From Anditalea andensis (GTDB lineage Bacteria > Bacteroidota > Bacteroidia > Cytophagales > Cyclobacteriaceae): 64,000 nt of DNA. Made by a program: the position numbers and the translations under genes. The notes under the pieces are model-generated. The model was not told the origin of the DNA, did no database searches, and saw only the letters and a program-made list of their open reading frames with translations. Shown one piece after another: positions 57,007 through 64,000 of this stretch (positions are counted from its first letter, which is position 1; each line of letters starts with the position of its first letter). The stretch spans positions 62,001 to 126,000 of the forward strand of contig NZ_JMIH01000004.1 in the NCBI RefSeq assembly GCF_000714815.1. The letters run 5' to 3'.

Positions 57007-58500
57007 TTATCTTAATCTACCCAAATAATTTTCCCAATGGTGGTAGGTATCTGTATAGGCAGTAGTGAGAGAAGAATCAGGTTCTATAAGTGCTATCCTT
57101 TCCAGACCATCAAAAGCCTGATGGCCATCTTCATATATACCTGCCCCTACACCAGCTCCCCTAGCAGCTCCCTGTGCGCCATCGGTATCATAGAGTTCCA
57201 GGCTTACATCATTCATATTCACAAAAGCTTCTCTGAAGAGTGGGCTCAAAAACATATTGGCCTTGCCTGCCTTTACCGTTTTTAGGTTTAATCCCATATC
57301 TTTCATAATATTAAACCCATAGGTCAAAGAACATACTATCCCTTCCTGGGCTGCACGTAACATATGTCTGCGATCATGTTTTAAAAGGTTCAGATTATTC
57401 ATATGTGCACCTACATGCTTATTTTCCATGATCCGTTCTGCACCATTGCCAAAAGGTATAAAAGATAGCCCTTCTGATCCTATAGGGACTTCTGATGCCA
57501 GTTCATTCATTTCAGCATAATCAACTGTACCATTTCCCATCAGCTTTTTCATCCAGGAATTTAAAATACCCGTCCCGTTTACACAAAGCAGCACCCCATA
57601 GCTGGGCGTACGCTCACTATGATTCACGTGAACAAATGTATTTACTCTGGATTTTTCATCATATACCGGCTCGGTACTCACACCATATACAGTACCTGAA
57701 GTTCCTGCAGTGGTCGCGATTTCTCCAGCTTTTAATACATTCAGTGAAAAAGCATTATTTGGCTGGTCTCCAGCCCGATAAGTAATAGGCACCCCAGCTT
57801 CAATGCCGAGAATTTCAGCAGCTTCCTGGGTCACCTTGCCCTGTTGGGAAAATGAAGGCACCACATCGGCCAATAGGGATTTATCTATACCATAATGACT
57901 TAAAAGTTTTTCTGAGACACCGTTGGTCTTAAAATCCCAAAAAATTCCTTCCGATAGTCCGGTTTCAGAAGTAAGTATTTCCCCAGTCAGCTTCATAGCT
58001 ATAAAATCGCCAGGAAGCATAATTTTATGTATTTTGCTATATAGTTCCGGCTCGTTTTCCTTTACCCATTTCAGTTTGGAGGCAGTGAAATTGCCTGGGG
58101 AATTAAGCAAATGTGGAAGGCAGTATTCTTCTCCCAACTCTTTAAATGCCTTATTCCCTATCTCTACTGCTCTGCTATCACACCAGATAATAGAGTGGCG
58201 TAATACTTGTTGGTTTTTATCCACTAATACCAGCCCATGCATTTGGTAAGAAATGCCGATGGCTTTTAACTCACCCTTCTTTATGCCACCGGCATTTACA
58301 ACCGATTTGGTAGTTTCAATGATATACTTCCACCACATCATTGGGTCCTGCTCTGCCCAATCTTTCTGTGGTGAGTTAATGGACATTTCTACTTTAGGCA
58401 ATCCTTCTGATGCTACGACTTTACCGGTATCTGCATCTAGTAAAGTGGCCTTTACAGAGGAGCTTCCGATGTCATATCCTATCAATAATCTTCTCATCAT
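57007..58500 (-). CDS. xylB: Xylulokinase
   Basis: 497 residues of the FGGY sugar-kinase family. LIGYDIGSSSVKATLLDAD is the N-terminal phosphate-1 block, QKDWAEQDPMMWW the substrate region, and GDQPNNAFSLNVLKAGEIA with TAGTSGTVYG the ATPase core. GAQGAARGAGVGAGIY is the C-terminal block. It phosphorylates xylulose to xylulose 5-phosphate for the pentose phosphate pathway. Nine bases separate it from the upstream transporter, showing an operon. Confidence 0.96.
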   Translation of the reverse strand: MMRRLLIGYDIGSSSVKATLLDADTGKVVASEGLPKVEMSINSPQKDWAEQDPMMWWKYIIETTKSVVNAGGIKKGELKAIGISYQMHGLVLVDKNQQVLRHSIIWCDSRAVEIGNKAFKELGEEYCLPHLLNSPGNFTASKLKWVKENEPELYSKIHKIMLPGDFIAMKLTGEILTSETGLSEGIFWDFKTNGVSEKLLSHYGIDKSLLADVVPSFSQQGKVTQEAAEILGIEAGVPITYRAGDQPNNAFSLNVLKAGEIATTAGTSGTVYGVSTEPVYDEKSRVNTFVHVNHSERTPSYGVLLCVNGTGILNSWMKKLMGNGTVDYAEMNELASEVPIGSEGLSFIPFGNGAERIMENKHVGAHMNNLNLLKHDRRHMLRAAQEGIVCSLTYGFNIMKDMGLNLKTVKAGKANMFLSPLFREAFVNMNDVSLELYDTDGAQGAARGAGVGAGIYEDGHQAFDGLERIALIEPDSSLTTAYTDTYHHWENYLGRLR

Positions 58501-58509
58501 TTTTAAATT

Positions 58510-60153
58510 TTACCAGAAAACGATATATAATGCCGCGGTGATACCTAATATGATAAAAGCACCTATTTTAAAGCCTGTACTGGTTACAAACAAATCTTTT
58601 TCTATTTCTATGCTGTTTGGATGATCTTTTCCTTTTCCTTCCACTAAGCTGATAATGATCATCAAAGCCGCCAAAGCTAGGAAAACCACTCCCATTCTAT
58701 CCAAAAATGGAAGTCCTGGGAAGAATATTTTAAGCACCACTGACATCGGTATACTAAGTGCCGCTGCCGTTAGAGCAGCATTGGAAGTGGTTTTCTTCCA
58801 AAATACCCCAAAGAAGAAAATAGCAAAAACACCTGGGCTTATAAATCCGGTATACTCCTGTATAAACTGAAAGGCCTGGTCTAGCTGCCCCAGTGCCGGC
58901 GCTACTAGTGCCGCTACTACAAAGGCGACTGCAGCAGTAATCCTACCTACCCTTACCTGTTTGGTTTGGGAAGCATTTTTATCAAAATATTTATTATACA
59001 CATCCATGGTGAAAATAGTAGAAGTACTGTTAGCCATAGAAGCCAGTGAAGATACTATAGCTGCGGTAAGTGCTGCAAATGCCAGCCCTTTTAGACCTAC
59101 AGGCAAAAGTTGAAGTAATGTGGGATAGGCACGATCAGATTTGATAATACCTGTAACCGGATCTTTCATCGATTCGATAAATCCTGGATCAATACCGTTT
59201 TTAACTATGACCAACGCTGCGATACCTGGAATGACTACAATCAATGGCATTAATAATTTTAAAAAACCAGCAAAAATCATCCCTTTCTGTGCTTCATCTA
59301 AACTTTTGGCCGCCAGAGCCCTTTGGGTAATGTACTGATTGAAACCCCAATAGCTCAAATTGGTGATCCACATACCTCCTACCAATACGCTAATACCTGG
59401 CAGATCCAAATAAGCATCTCTAGTGCCTCCCTGACCGTCTGGAATCATCATCTCTCCTCTGGACAGGATCATAGAAAAATGGCCTGGCACTTCTCTCCTT
59501 AATAAGCCTAAACCTTCCCAAGCACTACCCTCTCCTACCATAGTAAGTGCTATATAAGTGGTAGCTAAGCCCCCCGCTATAAGGAAAAACACTTGGACAA
59601 CGTCTGTCCACGCCACAGCCTTCAAACCACCATAGATAGAGTATATCATCGCAAACAGTGCTAATCCCAAAATCCCATACGTCATAGGAACATTTAAAAT
59701 GGTATTTAAACTAAGGGCTCCTAAATAAAGAACAGAAGTAAGGTTTACAAATACATACAATAGCAGCCAGAAGATAGCCATAGTGGTCCTGACACGTGTG
59801 TCATACCTGTCCAATAAAAAGCCGGGCATAGTATATATCCCTTTTTTCATGTATACAGGCAAAAAGAAAATAGCTACCACTATCAGGGTAACCGCGGCCA
59901 TCCACTCATAAGTAGATATGGCCAGTCCGAGGGCAAATCCCGATCCCGACATACCTATAAATTGCTCTGCCGAAATATTGGATGCAATCAAAGACGCTCC
60001 AACTGCCCACCAGGGTAGTGCTTTGGATGCCAGAAAATAATCCTGTGAGTTTTTTATATGGCCTTTTTTCTCTCGGGACACGAAAAGGCCCATAGCAATA
60101 ATAAGAAAACAGTACGCAACAAAAATTACCAGATCTAAGGTCTCAAAATTCAT
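58510..60153 (-). CDS. SSS-family sodium/sugar symporter (probable xylose importer)
   Basis: 547 residues, about 14 helices. N-terminal KNSQDYFLASKALPWWAVGA and LIASNISAEQFIGMSGSGFA are the SGLT-type helix-1 region. YSIYGGLKAVAWTDVVQVFFL and AAIVSSLASMANSTSTIFTMD are sodium-site blocks. It resembles the Vibrio galactose symporter vSGLT. As first gene of the transporter-xylB-xylA operon it most likely imports xylose or a xyloside (inference from context). A 342-base gap lies upstream. Confidence 0.9.
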   Translation of the reverse strand: MNFETLDLVIFVAYCFLIIAMGLFVSREKKGHIKNSQDYFLASKALPWWAVGASLIASNISAEQFIGMSGSGFALGLAISTYEWMAAVTLIVVAIFFLPVYMKKGIYTMPGFLLDRYDTRVRTTMAIFWLLLYVFVNLTSVLYLGALSLNTILNVPMTYGILGLALFAMIYSIYGGLKAVAWTDVVQVFFLIAGGLATTYIALTMVGEGSAWEGLGLLRREVPGHFSMILSRGEMMIPDGQGGTRDAYLDLPGISVLVGGMWITNLSYWGFNQYITQRALAAKSLDEAQKGMIFAGFLKLLMPLIVVIPGIAALVIVKNGIDPGFIESMKDPVTGIIKSDRAYPTLLQLLPVGLKGLAFAALTAAIVSSLASMANSTSTIFTMDVYNKYFDKNASQTKQVRVGRITAAVAFVVAALVAPALGQLDQAFQFIQEYTGFISPGVFAIFFFGVFWKKTTSNAALTAAALSIPMSVVLKIFFPGLPFLDRMGVVFLALAALMIIISLVEGKGKDHPNSIEIEKDLFVTSTGFKIGAFIILGITAALYIVFW

Positions 60154-60495
60154 GGGGTATATAAAGATGTTTTAATGACTAAGATGAGTAGCAATTATAT
60201 TTTTTTAACTGCCCAACATCTCCAAAATAAATAAAATTATGGAAAATGGCCCCAGTAGTAGATTGATCGCCGGAGGAAGCTCTTAATAAATTTAAGGTAG
60301 TTCCTTCCTAGCCTCCAGTCACTCTGAGACTAAAGCATTCTCTTTCGGTAAATGTATAAAATTCTCTCCAATCCAAGGCACCTAAATTATAATAGAATGC
60401 ATAATTTTTATCTTCAAATCCAATATCAAATCAATTTTTCGGTTAAAACGGTCCAAAGGCAATTACTTGTTTTAAATTAAAAGAGATAATTTAAA
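60154..60495. other. Gene-free region upstream of the xylose operon
   Basis: 342 bases between the GH115 stop and the symporter start, both minus strand. It should carry the xyl promoter and any operator. No convincing palindrome or promoter pair was found. Confidence 0.4.
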
Positions 60496-63360
60496 CTATT
60501 CCCTCGCCTTAAAATAACTTTCGGGAGGACCAAGATAACTTTCATCTACACTTCCTGTATTGATCACTAGTTTTTGTAAGACAATTCCTGGATCTACAAA
60601 ATATATTCTCACTTTATGCTCTCCCTTTGTAGCTATTTTATGTTCACTTTCTACGACATTTATATTATTAGCTACCCATTTATTCCAGTCTCCTTCCCCA
60701 CTGTTTGTATGCATAGAAATCACCTGAGGGGTCTCTCCTCCTATAGATACTCCAAACCTTATCCCTTCTGGTAAATTTAAGTAATTTAGTGTAGGTGATA
60801 GGTAAGTATGCAGGGTGATCATCCCAGGAGTTTCTACATAAATAGTATATTCAAGGTAATTTACCATCTCCTCATCTGACTTTACCTGACGAGATAATGT
60901 TACTGCTGATCCTGTTCTACCAAGATCAGGTACCGTGATCCATCTAAATGGCATGGTCTCTTTCTTCCCCGTAAAATTGGCTGCTTCTATGGAGATATAT
61001 CCTCCACTTTCTACAAATCCCGTGAAGCCTTCGGGTATGACCATATGGTGTAAAGGAATTTCTACGGTAACTTTCTCTCTACCTGAATGAACAGTAATCC
61101 TCGAAGTTTTTTGACCAATAGGGACATTTTCCCAATTCACTTTTAGGTATATCCTTTCCTGATCTGAAGTGTTTCCTTCATTGGTAGATAATCCTATGAA
61201 GGGATCTTCCGAATGTATACTATATTGGAGCCGGCCTTCTCCTCTATTGAATATCTCCAGATAATGATCAGTCGTCATATAGGGAGTGAGCGTCTGAAAT
61301 GTTAAATTATTTTGGGCAGGGAAAAAGTTTTCTGAACCCGAAAGGGCCACTCCTAATGCAGGTCGTCTGTTTGGCCTTTTGGTCTTTACTTCGGGCATTA
61401 CGTTTTCTTCTGGTTGCTGCCAGTAGGTATAACCTATATGGGTTTGGTCCATCATATGGTTCCATTTGCCATCAGCAAGCTCCTCATTATAAATTCTGCT
61501 CAATTCCGCATCTCGCTCAAAAAGTTCTTTAACTTTTTCCGCTGTGTAATTAGTAAGGTTTCTCCCCTGCTTTTCATATAAATGATTATTGGCTACGGTA
61601 AGATAAAGTTCATTTAAATTAGCACATGCTATTACAGGATGTAATACTAGCTGATAGTAGGCGTCTTTATATTTATTATCGAGATTTTCATATAAACCTT
61701 CAGCCAGCTCCACCAGCTCATTATATTCTTTTACCACTCGCTCAGCTTCATTATAATGATGTAAAGAATAGGTATGTTGGTCCAGCAGTTCTGGCTTTCT
61801 TCGACCATTATACTTGGTGTATTTATCTAATAGATGGGCTATTTCAGGGGCAAATTCAGGCCCAAATTGTCGAACAGCCCACTCTTCAGTGTAATACCCC
61901 ATACGATCCTCTGGGTAATTGTTTGGATTCCAGGCATAATCTAAAAAGAAAGTAATCGGAAGTTCCATGGGTTTGATATCTCCTACATTGACTATCCAAA
62001 GTTCATCCACTCCATGCTCATATGTCAATTTCATTTGTTCCCAGATCCTGCTAATTGGACTTGTGTTCAACCATTTATAATTTCGAGGCCCACCCACATA
62101 ATCAAAGTGGTAGTACATACCATACCCTCCAGGGCGAGGCGCCTCGCCCAGACCAGGAAGCTTTCTTACATTTCCCCAATTATCATCAGCTAAAAGCAAA
62201 GTCACATCATCAGGGACCCTCATACCCTGATCATAATAATCCTGTACTTCCTTATACAAAGCCCATACTTGTGGGGTCTCGGAAGCGGGCTTTCCAGTAA
62301 CTTCTTCGATAATACCACGCTGGTCTGCTACTATTCTTTCCAATAATTGAATATTGCTTTCTTCCGACATAGGTTCATCACCGTCACCACGCATCCCAAG
62401 GGTTACGATGCTTTCGTTATCCCCCATTCTTTTTATACCCTCTTTCCAAAATTCCTGGAGTACAGGAGCATTGCTTTCATAATTCCAATCGCCTGTTCCA
62501 TATCGGCTCCATTCCACATGTGCCCTCATCAGGGGTTCATGGTGTGAGGTGCCAATGACCACCCCATATTTGTCAGCCAGTATAGGACTGATGGGATCAT
62601 CGTCATAAATTGCCCTGCCCCACATGGCTGGCCATAGATAATTCCCTTTAAGCCTTAATATGAGTTCAAATACTTTTTCATAAAACTGGTGATTAAATCC
62701 CCCGAAATTTTCCTCTGCCCAGCCTGCTAAAGCTGGGGCTTCATCATTGATAAATATGCCTCTATATTTTACAGCGGGAGTTCCCTTTGTATGTTTTCCC
62801 TGAGAGATGTATAATTGGTCTTTCTTTTGGACAGGTACATCCGCCCACCAGTACCACGGACTCACTCCTATTTGCTCTGATAGTTCATAAATACCAAAAG
62901 TCGTCCCCCTTTTATCACTTCCTGCGATAACCAATGCTTCAGGTATTCCATCAAAAGGGTTTTCTACTGTCTGTATAAGATATGTTTCCCATTTGCCACC
63001 CAGTTCACTTCCTTTTATTTTACCTGTAGAGATCAGGCGATCTATTAGCTTGCTTTTCCCAATAGTACCTATGATGACTAATGGAGCGGACCCCTTAATA
63101 TTTACTTTTTCTTCAAGGGTGGGCTTTTTTCCTGTCACCTTTTCGATATCAAGCTGAAGATTGGCAGCTGCTATCTTTACCCCCTCGGGTTCATCTGCAT
63201 CTATGACCAATCCCGCTGCCGTCTCTGAACTTACTAGTGGAAATCTATCAGCCCCCTGTTCAGTAAACACTATATTCCCCCTCTGAAACCCCAGTGAATG
63301 GTGGGAATAAAGAAGGGTGAATATAAGGATATATAAAAAGGTATAATTCTTTAGGTTCAT
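60496..63360 (-). CDS. GH115 family xylan alpha-1,2-glucuronidase
   Basis: 954 residues from the ATG at 63360; a TTG nine bases upstream is less likely. A signal peptide (about 1-25, HHSLGF) precedes the family domain. GH115 blocks are seen in order: VIAGSDKRGTTFGIYELSEQ, PWYWWADVPVQKKDQLY, NEDEAP-like FINDEAPALAGWAEE, LKGNYLWPAMWGRAIYDDDP, LGMRGDGDEPMSE, LLADDNWGNVRKLPGLG and GGPRNYKWLNTSPISRIWEQ. The enzyme removes 4-O-methyl-glucuronosyl branches from xylan. It follows uxuA by 17 bases, so one transcript couples glucuronate release and catabolism. Confidence 0.94.
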   Translation of the reverse strand: MNLKNYTFLYILIFTLLYSHHSLGFQRGNIVFTEQGADRFPLVSSETAAGLVIDADEPEGVKIAAANLQLDIEKVTGKKPTLEEKVNIKGSAPLVIIGTIGKSKLIDRLISTGKIKGSELGGKWETYLIQTVENPFDGIPEALVIAGSDKRGTTFGIYELSEQIGVSPWYWWADVPVQKKDQLYISQGKHTKGTPAVKYRGIFINDEAPALAGWAEENFGGFNHQFYEKVFELILRLKGNYLWPAMWGRAIYDDDPISPILADKYGVVIGTSHHEPLMRAHVEWSRYGTGDWNYESNAPVLQEFWKEGIKRMGDNESIVTLGMRGDGDEPMSEESNIQLLERIVADQRGIIEEVTGKPASETPQVWALYKEVQDYYDQGMRVPDDVTLLLADDNWGNVRKLPGLGEAPRPGGYGMYYHFDYVGGPRNYKWLNTSPISRIWEQMKLTYEHGVDELWIVNVGDIKPMELPITFFLDYAWNPNNYPEDRMGYYTEEWAVRQFGPEFAPEIAHLLDKYTKYNGRRKPELLDQHTYSLHHYNEAERVVKEYNELVELAEGLYENLDNKYKDAYYQLVLHPVIACANLNELYLTVANNHLYEKQGRNLTNYTAEKVKELFERDAELSRIYNEELADGKWNHMMDQTHIGYTYWQQPEENVMPEVKTKRPNRRPALGVALSGSENFFPAQNNLTFQTLTPYMTTDHYLEIFNRGEGRLQYSIHSEDPFIGLSTNEGNTSDQERIYLKVNWENVPIGQKTSRITVHSGREKVTVEIPLHHMVIPEGFTGFVESGGYISIEAANFTGKKETMPFRWITVPDLGRTGSAVTLSRQVKSDEEMVNYLEYTIYVETPGMITLHTYLSPTLNYLNLPEGIRFGVSIGGETPQVISMHTNSGEGDWNKWVANNINVVESEHKIATKGEHKVRIYFVDPGIVLQKLVINTGSVDESYLGPPESYFKARE

Positions 63361-63377
63361 ATCTGTCAAAGCTATTA

Positions 63378-64000
63378 TTATAGAGATCCGAGTATCCCTA
63401 ACTCTAGACCGCGAAGTTCTGCAAGGCCTTTTAATCTGCCGATAGCGGAATATCCCGGATTGGTTTCTTTATCTAAATCATCCAGCATCTGGTGCCCATG
63501 GTCAGGCCGGAAAGGAATCTGACTTTTGCTGTTTTGATTGATAAGGATCAACTTTCTCATCACCGCAGCCATATCTACATCCCCGTCGAGATGATCAGAC
63601 TCGAAAAAATTACCCAAGCTATCTTTTTTTACATTTCGCAAATGGGCAAAATAAACCCTCTCTCCTATTTGATCCAATATAGCGGGCAAATCATTGGTCT
63701 TTCCTGCCCCTAGTGACCCTGTACAGAAACAGAACCCATTGAATTCCTCGTTTACCTGCTGGTAAATATATAAGAGGTCTTCCAGGCTGGAGGCTATCCT
63801 AGGCAGTCCTAAAATAGGATATGGTGGATCATCTGGATGAAGTGTCAGCACAATTCCCTCTTCCTCACAAGTAGTCTGTATACTGCGGAGAAAATTGAAC
63901 AGGTTGTCAAATAATCCCTGTTTGCCTATCTTGTCGTAGACCGCAATGCTTTCTTCAAGTGAAGTAATGCTCACACTACCTTCAGTGGGTACCCCCATAA
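63378..64000 (-). CDS. uxuA: Mannonate dehydratase, C-terminal part (cut by window edge)
   Basis: The open frame runs to the right edge; about 206 residues of a roughly 390-residue protein are visible. The metal-site TIM-barrel blocks are LTLHPDDPPYPILGLPRI, FCFCTGSLGAG, VYFAHLRNVK, SDHLDGDVDMAAVMRKL and PFRPDHGHQML, all UxuA. It dehydrates D-mannonate to 2-keto-3-deoxygluconate in the glucuronate pathway. It lies directly upstream of GH115 in the same direction. Confidence 0.94.
   Translation of the reverse strand, partial: MGVPTEGSVSITSLEESIAVYDKIGKQGLFDNLFNFLRSIQTTCEEEGIVLTLHPDDPPYPILGLPRIASSLEDLLYIYQQVNEEFNGFCFCTGSLGAGKTNDLPAILDQIGERVYFAHLRNVKKDSLGNFFESDHLDGDVDMAAVMRKLILINQNSKSQIPFRPDHGHQMLDDLDKETNPGYSAIGRLKGLAELRGLELGILGSL

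Noticed and set aside
1-64000. tRNA, rRNA, CRISPR, insertion sequence or prophage genes
   Set aside because: No cloverleaf, repeat-spacer array, transposase motif or phage gene was seen on either strand by eye; a dedicated search (tRNA covariance model, CRISPR finder) would be decisive.

Overview
The window is AT-rich chromosomal DNA that looks like a free-living, polysaccharide-degrading member of the Bacteroidota, most likely a marine or soil Cytophagales-type bacterium (inference). The reasons are: an outer-membrane receptor of the carboxypeptidase-regulatory/plug/barrel type, an MG2-plug envelope protein, a LytS/LytTR pair, a DUF1080 protein, two SSS-family symporters, many lipoproteins, few Shine-Dalgarno sequences, and promoter-like TTTG/TANNTTTG elements. 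I found no rRNA, tRNA, CRISPR array, insertion sequence or phage gene. Both ends cut genes (a patatin-like protein on the left, mannonate dehydratase on the right).

1-14 kb is a mixed housekeeping and stress region: patatin-like C-terminus, penicillin-acylase family hydrolase, Tat-exported aldo/keto reductase, YjlB-type cupin, CsbD and Hsp20 stress proteins, group III truncated haemoglobin, glycogen phosphorylase, pirin, the abasic-site protein SRAP/YedK, and a sodium:solute symporter. 14-31 kb holds an MG2/plug protein without a barrel, a SRPBCC protein, a luciferase-like flavin enzyme, a fungal-type cytosine deaminase, a two-gene M16 peptidase operon (one active, one inactive subunit), a GAF-PAS-H-box protein with no ATPase domain, a Bcr/CflA exporter, biotin synthase, a COG0523 metallochaperone, a beta-carbonic anhydrase, a lone Mog and an alpha/beta hydrolase.

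31-38 kb contains genes that could act together on oxidised (3-keto) glycosides: a DUF1080 protein, an aldo/keto reductase and a secondary sugar isomerase/epimerase, together with an unrecognised 496-residue protein. About 0.75 kb here is gene-free and carries what looks like a decayed coding fragment. 38-48 kb has an M3 oligopeptidase, a Fur-family regulator with a P1B metal ATPase, a sorbosone-dehydrogenase-like lipoprotein, a coiled-coil protein with a J-like HPDK motif, an AEC permease and a Ppx/GppA phosphatase. 48-54 kb has a TonB-dependent receptor divergent from a LytS/LytTR two-component pair, then a protein strongly resembling the eukaryotic N-terminal glutamine amidase NTAQ1.

54-64 kb is a glucuronoxylan-use block. 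It has a GH43 lipoprotein, the xylose transporter-xylB-xylA operon, and a GH115 alpha-glucuronidase directly behind uxuA. Together they would release xylose and (4-O-methyl)glucuronate from xylan, import xylose, convert it to xylulose 5-phosphate, and dehydrate mannonate toward KDG.

The most notable items are the NTAQ1-like gene with its full Cys-His-Asp triad, the fungal-type cytosine deaminase, the H-box protein without a kinase domain, the unrecognised 496-residue protein, and the decayed fragment near 33.1 kb.
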